34,029 nt of DNA. It comes from Dongibacter bovis (GTDB taxonomy: Bacteria > Bacillota > Negativicutes > Selenomonadales > Selenomonadaceae). Of the stretch, positions 1 to 6,783 are shown in pieces; the first letter of the stretch is position 1; each line of letters starts with the position of its first letter. Location of the stretch: positions 1 through 34,029 of the forward strand of contig CACWQW010000009.1 of NCBI GenBank assembly GCA_902763085.1. The letters are read 5' to 3'. Below the pieces are notes generated by a model. It searched no databases. It had not been told where the DNA came from and saw only the letters and a program-made list of their open reading frames with translations. The position numbers and the translations under genes are program-made.

Positions 1-1
1 A

Positions 2-100
2 CTGGAACGCTACCTGCATTACTACAATTTCGAACGACTGCAGCGTCACCTGAGCATTATGACACCGCAGGAATACCATAACCATTATCTTGCCGCATAA
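2..100 (+). CDS. IS3-family transposase (OrfB/integrase), C-terminal fragment
   Basis: Frame 2 from the window start is open for 32 codons and ends in TAA at 98-100. The peptide begins LERYLHYYNFERLQ and continues with an MTPQEY segment. This matches the end of the DDE integrase domain of IS3-family OrfB proteins, where a Y-x-HYYN-x-x-R stretch is followed by a SP/TP-x-EY motif. The catalytic aspartates and most of the protein lie upstream of the window. The fragment shows no frameshift or stop. The family call rests on recognising the motif only. Confidence 0.8.
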   Translation: MERYLHYYNFERLQRHLSIMTPQEYHNHYLAA

Positions 101-104
101 AAAA

Positions 105-147
105 GCGGCTCGCCACTCAAGCGAACCGCAAATCCATTATTTTTTTC
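105..147 (+). terminator. Hairpin just after the transposase stop
   Basis: GCGGCTCGC (105-113) pairs with GCGAACCGC (121-129) with one mismatch. A T-rich run follows at 138-147, separated from the stem by several bases. It probably ends transposase transcription, but the gap before the T-run makes it an imperfect intrinsic terminator. Confidence 0.45.
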
Positions 148-170
148 CGTGTCCTATTGACGGGGTGCAC

Positions 171-202
171 ACCACCATGCTTTCGGCAGGTGGTTTTCTT
201 TT
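171..202 (+). terminator. Intrinsic terminator at the IS right boundary
   Basis: ACCACC (171-176) and TGC (178-180) pair with GCA and GGTGGT (186-194) around a short loop, with one bulged A. TTTTCTTTT follows directly. It would insulate the ars promoter from IS read-through. Confidence 0.6.
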
Positions 203-275
203 GCTTGCGCGAGGGATTCTCCTGGGGGGGCACAGTCTCATGTTCCTGGCAGCTGGTGTGAGGAAAAGAAATACA

Positions 276-304
276 TTGACACAGATCGATGTATGTGCTA
301 AAGT
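276..304 (+). promoter_or_regulatory. Promoter of the ars operon
   Basis: A perfect -35 TTGACA lies at 276-281. After a 17-base spacer comes TAAAGT at 299-304 (4 of 6 matches to TATAAT). The predicted start near 311 falls at the operator dyad. The arsR ribosome site AGGAGG is at 371-376. Confidence 0.65.
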
Positions 305-310
305 TAACGT

Positions 311-326
311 ATTGATGGACATCAAT
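311..326. promoter_or_regulatory. Probable ArsR operator
   Basis: ATTGATG-GA-CATCAAT is a perfect 7-bp inverted repeat at the predicted transcription start. ATCAAT/ATTGAT half-sites are typical of ArsR-family operators. A related ATCGATGTAT lies in the promoter spacer at 285-294 and ATCAATGTAT at 756-765 before arsD. Binding by the adjacent ArsR is inferred. Confidence 0.6.
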
Positions 327-384
327 GTGAAAGGCGCTGACATACGCAGCGCTTTGCTGAAACAAACAAAAGGAGGTTGGCTGT

Positions 385-702
385 ATGCAGGGACAGCAGC
401 ATGATTTCGCCAAAATCGCGAAAGCCCTTTCGGATGACAATCGTCTCCGTATCTTGACTTCCTTGCGGGAGGGGGAGAAGTGTGCCTGTGAGCTATTGAC
501 GGATTTGCGCATTTCGCAGCCGACGCTGTCGCATCACATGAAGATTCTCTGCGATGCGGGCTTGGTCGTTTGCCGTCGGGATCGTCGCTGGGCGTATTAC
601 TCGACAGACGCGCGGGAGATCGAGGCTGTCGCCGAGGCGTTTCGGGCGAGATTCTGCCCCGTGGAGCAGGCTGAGTGCACTCGCTGTGATGGGAGGGTGT
701 AG
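385..702 (+). CDS. arsR: ArsR/SmtB-family metalloregulator (arsenical operon repressor)
   Basis: This 105-aa winged-helix repressor would leave its operator when As(III) or Sb(III) binds. The helix-turn-helix with ISQPTLSHHMKIL lies near residues 43-55, followed by the wing RRDRRWAYYS at 64-73. The segment EKCACELL carries C33 and C35, matching the ELCVCDL metalloid site of the classical ArsR helix; the third classical Cys is replaced by Leu. Other cysteines are C56, C63, C91, C98 and C101, so a C-terminal CPVEQAECTRC cluster could supply another ligand. The ATG at 385 follows AGGAGG at 371-376. The gene heads arsR-arsD-arsA, which supports arsenic rather than another metal. A terminator-like hairpin separates it from arsD. 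Confidence 0.9.
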   Translation: MQGQQHDFAKIAKALSDDNRLRILTSLREGEKCACELLTDLRISQPTLSHHMKILCDAGLVVCRRDRRWAYYSTDAREIEAVAEAFRARFCPVEQAECTRCDGRV

Positions 703-706
703 CGGT

Positions 707-736
707 AAAAAGAAGCGCTTGGCGCGCTTTCTTTTT
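707..736 (+). terminator. Terminator or attenuator between arsR and arsD
   Basis: AAAAAGAAGCGC (707-718) pairs with CGCGCTTTCTTTTT (723-736) with one bulge, and the 3' arm doubles as the T-run. It could lower arsDA expression relative to arsR, or end transcription if arsD has its own start. The short AT-rich stretch that follows, 741-772, contains another ArsR-type half-site. Confidence 0.5.
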
Positions 737-785
737 GGCCTAGATATTCATATATATCAATGTATCGATTAATGGAGGAATTGTC

Positions 786-1247
786 ATGAAGAATATTCGT
801 ATTTTTGAACCCGCGATGTGCTGCGCAACAGGTCTTTGCGGCCCGTCCATCGATCCGGAACTCCTGCGCATTTCTACGTTGCTTTCCTCGTTGAAGGAAA
901 AGGGAATTGTCGTGAAGCGGTATAACCTCGCGAGCGATCCGCAGGCGTTCGCGCAGAACGAGGCGGTCAAAGAGCTTTTGTCAAAGCAGGGAACAGCAAT
1001 CCTCCCTGTGACACTCAGCGGAGATGATGTCGTGCTGACGGGACGCTATCCGACGAATCAAGAAGTGCTTGCGTGCCTGCAGGTCGATGCACAGGCCATC
1101 GGGCTCAAAGAAGAGACGGCATGCTGTGCGGCAGAGCTAGCATCTGGCTGCGCTTGCAGCGCACCGGGATGCGCTGCGGATGAGGATGGGGCAGCGAGCA
1201 CAGGTTGCTGTTGCGCCGAGGAAGGAGATCATCATGAAAAGATTTGA
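786..1247 (+). CDS. arsD: ArsD, arsenic metallochaperone / trans-acting repressor, with extended Cys-rich tail
   Basis: ArsD delivers As(III) to the ArsA ATPase and weakly represses the operon. The N-terminal site FEPAMCCATGLCGPSID contains C12, C13 and C18, the conserved triad needed for the chaperone role. The body is a thioredoxin-like ArsD domain (residues 1-105). The family is usually about 120 aa and ends with one or two vicinal Cys pairs. This copy has 153 aa, with eight cysteines after residue 110 (C113, C114, C122, C124, C129 and a CCC run at 141-143) plus a histidine pair. The ATG at 786 follows GGAGG at 774-778. The last 14 bases overlap arsA, so the two are probably translationally coupled. 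Confidence 0.92.
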   Translation: MKNIRIFEPAMCCATGLCGPSIDPELLRISTLLSSLKEKGIVVKRYNLASDPQAFAQNEAVKELLSKQGTAILPVTLSGDDVVLTGRYPTNQEVLACLQVDAQAIGLKEETACCAAELASGCACSAPGCAADEDGAASTGCCCAEEGDHHEKI

Positions 1248-2970
1248 TCCCGCAAGCGTCGTCCAGACGAAATATCTGTTTTTCACTGGGAAGGGCGGCG
1301 TGGGCAAGACGTCCACCGCATGCGCCACGGCCGTCTACCTCGCAGATCACGGCAAACGCGTCTTGTTGGTGAGTACGGATCCGGCCTCCAACCTGCAGGA
1401 TGTGTTTTCTCTGGCCTTGGACCGGAAAGGAACGGAGATTCCGCAGGCACCGGGGCTCTTTGTTGCCAATCTCGATCCCGTCAAGGCAGCGGAGGAGTAC
1501 CGCGAAAACGTGGTCGCAGCGTACCGCGGCGTGCTGCCGGAGGCGGCCATCGAGAATATGCGGGAGCAGCTTTCTGGCTCTTGCACAACGGAGATCGCGG
1601 CGTTCAACGAGTTCTCCAGCTTTCTGACCGACGAAGCGCTGAGCAGGCGATACGATCATATCATCTTCGATACCGCGCCGACAGGACATACGCTGCGCCT
1701 GCTGCAGCTGCCGTCTGCCTGGAGCGGCTTCATCGAACAGAGCAAGCATGGAGCCTCCTGCCTGGGGCAGCTCTCCGGACTGGCGGATAAAAGAAAGCTC
1801 TATGAGACGGCTGTTCGTACCTTGTCGGACGGAGAAAAGACGACCTTGCTGCTCGTAGCGCGGCTGGAAGAAACGCCTCTGAAAGAGGCGGGGCGCGCGT
1901 CTGAGGAACTGCGCGGGCTGGGCATTTTGCGCCAGGTGCTCATTCTCAATGCCGTGGCGCCTCCGGGAGATGATGCGGTTTCGGCGGCGCTCTATGAGAA
2001 GCAGAGACAGGCGCTCGCACACATGCCGGAAGGGCTGCGCCGTATGGCTTCGTATGAGATTCCGCTGCGAGCCTACAATATCACGGGCATCGCACATGTG
2101 CGCGATATGCTGCGGACGGATCATGTGGATGAGACACAGGCGCCTGTTCAAGAGAGGAAGGGCTATCGGCTGTCAGATCTCATCGATGATTTGACGAAAC
2201 ACCGGAGGAGGGTCATTTTCACGATGGGCAAGGGCGGCGTCGGCAAAACGACAATTGCCGCCGCTATCGCGCTGGCACTCGCAAAGAGAGGGGAACGCGT
2301 GCATCTCGCGACGACAGATCCAGCCGCACATCTGAAGTTCGTCCTCGATGAGGGAAGCGGCATCCGTACAAGCTATATCGACGAAAAGAAGGAATTGAAG
2401 AAATATCAGGAGGATGTCATCCGGGAGGCGATGGCAGGGGGCATCGCACCGGCGGATCTCGATTATATTAAAGAGGATCTGCGATCCCCTTGCACACAGG
2501 AGATTGCCGTCTTTCGTGCGTTTGCGGAGATTGTCGCGCAGGCGGAGGATGAGATCGTCGTCATCGACACGGCGCCGACAGGGCATACGTTGCTGCTGCT
2601 GGAATCGACAGCAGCGTACGACCGCGAACTGAAGCGCTCACAGGGGAAGACGCCGGCATCGGTCAAGAAGTTGCTGCCGCGTCTGAAGAGCGAGGAGACA
2701 GAGACCGTGATCGTCACGCTGCCGGAGGCAACGCCTGTCTACGAGGCGGAGCGCCTGCGCGAGGATCTGCAGCGCGCACAGCTGCAGGTGAGATGGTGGG
2801 TAGTCAACCGTTCCTTCCTGGGATTGGAGACAAAAAATCCGCTTCTGCGCGCACGAGCTGCGCAGGAAGCGGCGTGGATTGATGAAGTGAATCGCAAAGC
2901 CGACGGACGGGAAGTGCTCATCCCCTGGAAAGCGGAATCGCTGAAGGGAGCTGCGCTGCTGTCACTCTGA
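1234..2970 (+). CDS. arsA: ArsA, arsenite-stimulated ATPase (two-domain)
   Basis: This 578-aa cytosolic ATPase energises an arsenite permease. It has the full tandem form: A1 has a P-loop GKGGVGKTS at residues 19-27 and DTAPTGHT at 146-153; A2 has GKGGVGKTT at 332-340 and DTAPTGHT at 445-452. The three metalloid cysteines of the plasmid R773 enzyme have matches at C117 (SGSCTTE), C176 (GASCLG) and C420 (SPCTQE). The chosen ATG at 1234 follows AAGGAG at 1222-1227; an earlier in-frame start at 1180 would lie deep inside arsD without a ribosome site. No arsB or acr3 follows. A terminator ends the operon, so the partner pump must be encoded elsewhere. Confidence 0.95.
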   Translation: MKRFDPASVVQTKYLFFTGKGGVGKTSTACATAVYLADHGKRVLLVSTDPASNLQDVFSLALDRKGTEIPQAPGLFVANLDPVKAAEEYRENVVAAYRGVLPEAAIENMREQLSGSCTTEIAAFNEFSSFLTDEALSRRYDHIIFDTAPTGHTLRLLQLPSAWSGFIEQSKHGASCLGQLSGLADKRKLYETAVRTLSDGEKTTLLLVARLEETPLKEAGRASEELRGLGILRQVLILNAVAPPGDDAVSAALYEKQRQALAHMPEGLRRMASYEIPLRAYNITGIAHVRDMLRTDHVDETQAPVQERKGYRLSDLIDDLTKHRRRVIFTMGKGGVGKTTIAAAIALALAKRGERVHLATTDPAAHLKFVLDEGSGIRTSYIDEKKELKKYQEDVIREAMAGGIAPADLDYIKEDLRSPCTQEIAVFRAFAEIVAQAEDEIVVIDTAPTGHTLLLLESTAAYDRELKRSQGKTPASVKKLLPRLKSEETETVIVTLPEATPVYEAERLREDLQRAQLQVRWWVVNRSFLGLETKNPLLRARAAQEAAWIDEVNRKADGREVLIPWKAESLKGAALLSL

Positions 2971-2987
2971 GCGACGGCAATCGTTAT

Positions 2988-3027
2988 AGCGGAGACTGCG
3001 TGCGTCAGGCAGCGGTCTCCGCTTTTT
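2988..3027 (+). terminator. Terminator of the ars operon
   Basis: AGCGGAGAC (2988-2996) pairs perfectly with GTCTCCGCT (3015-3023), followed by a T-run to 3027. The 3' arm lies within the last codons of the convergent MFS gene, so the two genes share this sequence. There is no T-run for minus-strand transcripts. Confidence 0.8.
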
Positions 3028-4192
3028 GCGTGCGCACATTTTCTGGATAGGGTGTCGCGGCGGCGACGAAGATGGAGAGGATGAGCGGCAGCGTCGTGAG
3101 GAGCAGAGCCGGGGCGAGGCCGATCTGGTCGGCGATGGCTGCTGTGATGGCGGCGCCGAGGCTGCCGAAGCCGAAGGAGAGCCCCATCATCATGCCCGAG
3201 GCCATGCCGGCGCTGCCGGGCATCGCGCGCTGTGCCCAGACGATGGAGCTCGGCTGGGAGGCGATGAGGAAAGCACCGGAGAGGAAGAGCGCGAGCAGCG
3301 AGAGCGGCGCTGTGCCCGCGTGCGTGAAGAAATAAGCGGTTGGCGCGACGGCGAGGATGAGTGCGCCGAGGATGATGCGTTTGTGTCCAAAGCGGTCGCC
3401 GAGCATGCCGCCCGTGATGCCGCCGCACGCGCAGCCGGCGAGGAAGAGCGTGAGGAGCGTGCCGGAGATCATCGCGGAGTAGCCGGCGCTTACGAGCAGC
3501 AGCGGCAGGAAGGTCGAAACGGCGACATGCGTCCAGCAGCGCAGTCCCATCGCGATGTTGAGACGGACGACGGAAGGATTCCTCAGCATCTTGCGGAGCG
3601 GCAGCCGCTCAGAGATTGCCGTTTCCTGTATGGTCGAGAAACGGGCGAGCCCGGAATACGCGTAGAGCCCCATCATGCAGAGGCTCGGCAGGATGAGCCA
3701 GGGGAGCGCGGAGAGCGGCAGAGCCTGCGTATAGGCGACGATGACGACGGGAGCGAACGCGAAGCCGATGTTGCCGCCCGCTACATAGAGCGACATGGAC
3801 TGTCCCTGTCGGCCGGCAGGGGCGACTTTGGCGACGAGCGAGGAGCCGAGTGGATGGAAGGCGGAAACAGAGAGCCCCGTGAGCGCGATCAGCAAGAAGA
3901 GCATCGCCTTCGTCGTGAGAAAGCCGATCGTGCAGATGCAGATGGCGCCGAACGGGATGACAGGAATGAGCAGCCAGCTCATGCGGTGGCGATCCATGAG
4001 GAAGCCAAACACCGGCTGCATCATGTTGCTCGCGATGCTCATGACCATGATGAGCAGCCCGGAGAGTGTGAGCGAGAGGTCGAGCTGTGGCATGATGATG
4101 GGCAGCAGCACCGGAAGAAAATTGCAGTAGAAATCGTTGAAGAGATGGCCGAACGCCAGCAAGACAACAGAAACGCGGGCGGAAAACCGCAT
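3005..4192 (-). CDS. MFS transporter, fosmidomycin-resistance (Fsr)-like
   Basis: A 395-aa inner-membrane protein with about 12 hydrophobic segments in two halves. The first helix (VVLLAFGHLFNDFYCNFLPVLLP) and the GFLMDRHR loop after helix 2 resemble the Fsr branch of the major facilitator superfamily; the second half has the related GGMLGDRFGHKR loop. Substrate is unknown; drug or metabolite efflux is typical. The reading frame is open to ATG at 4228, but the consensus promoter predicts a transcript start near 4234, leaving almost no leader. ATG 4192 has AAAGGA 11 bases upstream and gives the usual N-terminus, so I chose it; ATG 4204 overlaps that ribosome site. The gene converges on arsA. 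A role in arsenic export is possible only by proximity. Confidence 0.82.
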   Translation of the reverse strand: MRFSARVSVVLLAFGHLFNDFYCNFLPVLLPIIMPQLDLSLTLSGLLIMVMSIASNMMQPVFGFLMDRHRMSWLLIPVIPFGAICICTIGFLTTKAMLFLLIALTGLSVSAFHPLGSSLVAKVAPAGRQGQSMSLYVAGGNIGFAFAPVVIVAYTQALPLSALPWLILPSLCMMGLYAYSGLARFSTIQETAISERLPLRKMLRNPSVVRLNIAMGLRCWTHVAVSTFLPLLLVSAGYSAMISGTLLTLFLAGCACGGITGGMLGDRFGHKRIILGALILAVAPTAYFFTHAGTAPLSLLALFLSGAFLIASQPSSIVWAQRAMPGSAGMASGMMMGLSFGFGSLGAAITAAIADQIGLAPALLLTTLPLILSIFVAAATPYPENVRTQKAETAA

Positions 4193-4198
4193 GAAATA

Positions 4199-4258
4199 TC
4201 GCATCCTTTCTTTTCTGTCAATCGTCATGATGGTCTCATTATTATAGAAAGGATGCGA
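4199..4258. repeat. 13-bp inverted repeat spanning the MFS promoter and start region
   Basis: On the minus strand TCGCATCCTTTCT (4258-4246) is the exact reverse complement of AGAAAGGATGCGA (4211-4199). The centres are about 47 bp apart, between four and five helical turns. The upstream arm is in the promoter spacer and should not be transcribed, so a DNA-level operator or loop is likelier than an mRNA hairpin. Confidence 0.55.
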
Positions 4259-4269
4259 ATTTCTGTCAA
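4241..4269 (-). promoter_or_regulatory. Perfect consensus promoter of the MFS gene
   Basis: On the minus strand TTGACA (4269-4264), a 17-base spacer and TATAAT (4246-4241) match the sigma-70/sigma-A consensus at all 12 positions. The start would be near 4234. One arm of a 13-bp inverted repeat lies in the spacer and the other in the early transcript. Such a strong promoter normally needs a repressor, which fits an operator role for the repeat. Confidence 0.85.
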
Positions 4270-4306
4270 ATTCTCGGAAATCTTCCAGAAACGCGTGTGC
4301 GGGCTA

Positions 4307-4335
4307 TTGGTTTTTCCTGCTGGTCTTGCTATAAT
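4307..4335 (+). promoter_or_regulatory. Promoter of the ACT/UPF0210 operon
   Basis: TTGGTT (4307-4312), a 17-base spacer and a perfect TATAAT (4330-4335). It is divergent from the MFS promoter; the two -35 elements are about 40 bp apart. Confidence 0.6.
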
Positions 4336-4418
4336 AATAGATACATCTTTGTACCTGTGCATTGTCTCCATGGCTTTTGGGAGTGCACAAAGTGACGCTA
4401 TGAAGGAGAAATGTTTCA

Positions 4419-4691
4419 ATGAAATTAGTCGTTACCATCGTCGGCAAGGATCGCGTCGGCATCATCGCTACGGTGAGCTCCGTCCTTGCGGAGAACAATG
4501 TCAACATCCTCAATATCAATCAGAACATCATGGAAGGTTTCTTCAACATGGTCATGATCGCCGAGATGAGCGAGGACAGCAAGCTGCAGCTCGGCGAGCT
4601 GCAGAAGATTCTCAAGGCCAAGGGCGAGGAAATGGGGCTTGATATCAAGGCTCAGCACATGGACATCTTCAATGTCACGCACAACGTCTGA
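4419..4691 (+). CDS. ACT domain-containing protein, UPF0237 family
   Basis: A 90-aa stand-alone ACT-domain protein. It begins [20 protein letters not shown], with the glycine-containing loop after strand 1 that shapes ligand sites in GcvR-like ACT domains, and has [11 protein letters not shown] in the second strand. The ligand is unknown; ACT domains usually sense amino acids. The ATG at 4419 follows GAAGGAG at 4402-4408. The next gene starts 14 bases after its stop. The same UPF0237/UPF0210 pairing occurs in other Firmicutes, for example streptococci, so the two products probably act together. The family assignment is firm; function is unproven. Confidence 0.9.
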   Translation: MKLVVTIVGKDRVGIIATVSSVLAENNVNILNINQNIMEGFFNMVMIAEMSEDSKLQLGELQKILKAKGEEMGLDIKAQHMDIFNVTHNV

Positions 4692-4705
4692 GGAGGCTTC
4701 TTCAT

Positions 4706-6067
4706 TTGATTACCATTGATGATATTTTTGAAACGAATCGGATGATTACGGAGAACAAGCTCGACGTGCGCACGATCACGATGGGCATCTCCCTGCGCGA
4801 CTGCGCGCATCCGAACATCACGAAGTTTTGCCAGAACATCTATGACAAGATCACGAAATCGGCGGAATTCCTCGTGAAGACGGGCGAAGACATCGAGGCG
4901 GAGTACGGCATTCCTATCATCCACAAGCGCATCTCGGTCACGCCGATCGCCATCGCGGCGGATGCCTGCGAGACGGATACCTATGTGCCGGTGGCGGAGG
5001 CGCTCGACCGCGCGGGCAAGGAGGTCGGCGTCAACTTCATCGGCGGTTTCTCCGCACTCGTGGAGAAGGGATACACGAAGGGCGACCGCACGCTCATCCA
5101 GTCGATCCCACAGGCGCTCGCAACGACGGATATCGTCTGCTCCTCTGTTAATCTCGGCTCGACGAAGGCCGGCATCAATATGGACTGCGTGCGCGAGATG
5201 GGCGAGGTCATCAAGCGTACGGCGGAGCTCACGCGGGAACAGGAGGCGCTCGGCTGCGCGAAGCTCGTCGTGTTCTGCAACGCGCCGGGGGACAATCCGT
5301 TCATGGCGGGTGCGTTCCATGGCGTCAGCGAGGGCGACAAGGTCGTGAGCGTCGGTGTCAGCGGCCCGGGTGTCGTGAAGCACGCGCTTGAAGGCATGAA
5401 GGGCGCGGATTTCACCGAGGTCGCGGAGACCATCAAGAAGACGGCGTTCAAGATCACGCGCGTCGGGCAGATGGTTGCGCGCGAGGCGAGCAAGCGTCTC
5501 GGCGTGCCGTTCGGTATCATCGACCTCTCCCTTGCGCCGACGCCAGCCGTCGGTGACAGCGTTGCGCGCATTCTCGAGGAGATGGGATTGGAGGCGTGCG
5601 GCGCGCCGGGCACGACGGCAGCGCTCGCCATGCTCAATGACGCCGTGAAGAAGGGCGGCCTCATGGCGTCGTCCCATGTCGGCGGCCTCTCGGGCGCCTT
5701 CATCCCCGTGAGCGAAGACGAGGGCATGATCCATGCGGTCTCCCAGGGAAGCCTCTCCATTGAGAAGCTCGAGGCCATGACGTGCGTCTGCTCCGTAGGT
5801 CTCGATATGATTGCCATCGAGGGCGATACGACGGCGGCGACGATCTCTGGCATCATCGCGGACGAGGCCGCCATCGGCATGATCAACAACAAGACCACGG
5901 CCGTGCGCGTCATCCCCGTGCCGGGCAAGAAGGTCGGTGATACGGTCGAGTTTGGCGGTCTGCTCGGCTACTGCCCGATCGTGCCCGTGCGCAACCAGTA
6001 CAGCTCGGCGGCGTTCATCGCGCGCGGCGGCCGCATCCCCGCACCGGTGCGCAGCCTCACGAACTGA
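4706..6067 (+). CDS. UPF0210/DUF711 (PFL) family protein
   Basis: A 453-aa cytosolic protein of the conserved UPF0210 family, usual length about 450 aa. Recognisable segments are [14 protein letters not shown] near residue 25, a serine- and glycine-rich core, and [20 protein letters not shown] near residue 275. Structures in the family show a fold related to glycyl-radical (pyruvate formate-lyase-like) enzymes, hence the PFL label, but catalytic activity is not established. It starts at TTG (4706), chosen because AGGAGG lies at 4691-4696 directly on the upstream stop codon and the N-terminus [10 protein letters not shown] fits the family. It is coupled to the ACT protein upstream and to nth, whose ATG begins 2 bases after its stop. 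Confidence 0.9.
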   Translation: MITIDDIFETNRMITENKLDVRTITMGISLRDCAHPNITKFCQNIYDKITKSAEFLVKTGEDIEAEYGIPIIHKRISVTPIAIAADACETDTYVPVAEALDRAGKEVGVNFIGGFSALVEKGYTKGDRTLIQSIPQALATTDIVCSSVNLGSTKAGINMDCVREMGEVIKRTAELTREQEALGCAKLVVFCNAPGDNPFMAGAFHGVSEGDKVVSVGVSGPGVVKHALEGMKGADFTEVAETIKKTAFKITRVGQMVAREASKRLGVPFGIIDLSLAPTPAVGDSVARILEEMGLEACGAPGTTAALAMLNDAVKKGGLMASSHVGGLSGAFIPVSEDEGMIHAVSQGSLSIEKLEAMTCVCSVGLDMIAIEGDTTAATISGIIADEAAIGMINNKTTAVRVIPVPGKKVGDTVEFGGLLGYCPIVPVRNQYSSAAFIARGGRIPAPVRSLTN

Positions 6068-6068
6068 T

Positions 6069-6707
6069 ATGCGCGTCACGAAGAAAATCAAGGAGGAGCA
6101 GATCCGCATCCTCGAGCAGACGTATCTCGGCGCCAAACCGGCGCTCAAGTTCCGCAATCCCTTCGAGCTGCTCATCGCGGTCATTCTCTCCGCCCAGTGC
6201 ACGGATAAGCGCGTCAACGTGACGACGGCGCGGCTCTTCGCCAAGGCGCCGACGCCTGCGGCAATCGTCGCGCTCGGCCTGCCGCAGCTCGAGGAGGAGA
6301 TTCGTGACTGCGGGCTCTTCCGCAACAAGGCGAAGAATATCATGGCGACCTGTGTGACGCTCTGCGAGCAGTACGGCGGCGAGGTGCCGGAGGATTACGA
6401 CGCGCTCCTGAAGCTCCCTGGCGTCGGCCGCAAGACGGCGAACGTCGTGACCTCCATCGCGTTTCATCGCCCGGCCATCGCCGTCGATACGCATGTTTTC
6501 CGTGTCGCCAACCGGCTGCACCTCGCGGTGGGGGAAACGCCGCTCGCCGTTGAGAAGGGATTGCAGCGCGCCATCCCGAAAGAGAAATGGTCGGATGCGC
6601 ATCACTGGCTCATATGGCACGGACGGCGCGTCTGCAAGGCGCGCAGGCCGCTCTGCGATACGTGCCCGCTCGCGCACGTGTGTCCCAGCGCCGGTCACGC
6701 GGAGTGA
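6069..6707 (+). CDS. nth: Endonuclease III (DNA glycosylase/AP lyase)
   Basis: This 212-aa base-excision-repair enzyme removes oxidised pyrimidines and cleaves AP sites. The helix-hairpin-helix LPGVGRKTANVV spans residues 116-127 with catalytic lysine K122, and catalytic aspartate D140 is in AVDTHVFRVANRL. The [4Fe-4S] loop ligands are C189, C196, C199 and C205 with the canonical C-x6-C-x2-C-x5-C spacing. The frame extends upstream to 5937, but ATG 6069, one base after the UPF0210 stop, gives the normal family N-terminus. No separate ribosome site is evident, so translation is probably coupled to the upstream gene. Confidence 0.95.
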   Translation: MRVTKKIKEEQIRILEQTYLGAKPALKFRNPFELLIAVILSAQCTDKRVNVTTARLFAKAPTPAAIVALGLPQLEEEIRDCGLFRNKAKNIMATCVTLCEQYGGEVPEDYDALLKLPGVGRKTANVVTSIAFHRPAIAVDTHVFRVANRLHLAVGETPLAVEKGLQRAIPKEKWSDAHHWLIWHGRRVCKARRPLCDTCPLAHVCPSAGHAE

Positions 6708-6783
6708 GCGTCATCATTCGAGCTGCCTGTATCCTTTGCCGCCTGCTGGCGGCTGAGAGAATCTTTCCTCAGAGGTGTTCAGT

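Larger units (their letters stand above)
1..171 (+). mobile_element. Right end of an IS3-family insertion sequence (truncated by window edge)
   Basis: The first 100 bases encode the C-terminus of an IS3-type transposase. About 50 bases further, at 150-171, lies a terminal-repeat-like sequence that starts TGTCC and ends GGGGTGCACA. Its reverse complement begins TGTGCACCCC, as is usual for IS3-family ends. The left end and most of the element lie before the window, so completeness, target duplication and activity cannot be judged. Confidence 0.75.

Noticed and set aside
1105..2151. 348-codon minus-strand frame opposite arsA
   Set aside because: No recognisable domains and antisense to a strongly conserved ATPase.
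4199..4258. mRNA hairpin hiding the MFS ribosome site
   Set aside because: The upstream arm lies between the -35 and -10 elements and should not be in the transcript, so I treat the repeat as a DNA-level element.
3026..4642. 538-codon open frame on the + strand across the MFS gene
   Set aside because: Its translation is dominated by Arg, Glu and Gly with no motif. It is the complement of the clearly membrane-type MFS protein and results from high GC.
4652..6343. 563-codon minus-strand frame opposite the UPF0210 gene and nth
   Set aside because: Arg/Asp/His-rich low-complexity translation, antisense to two well-recognised proteins; a GC shadow.
6738..6772. CTGAGA-containing hairpins before the acetyltransferase gene, reminiscent of a thiamine riboswitch
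   Set aside because: GCCGCC/GGCGGC and CTGAG/CTCAG dyads are present, but the rest of the TPP aptamer is missing and the gene has no thiamine link.
6775..6783. GTG start for the acetyltransferase
   Set aside because: It overlaps the AGAGG ribosome site, which is correctly spaced only for ATG 6784.
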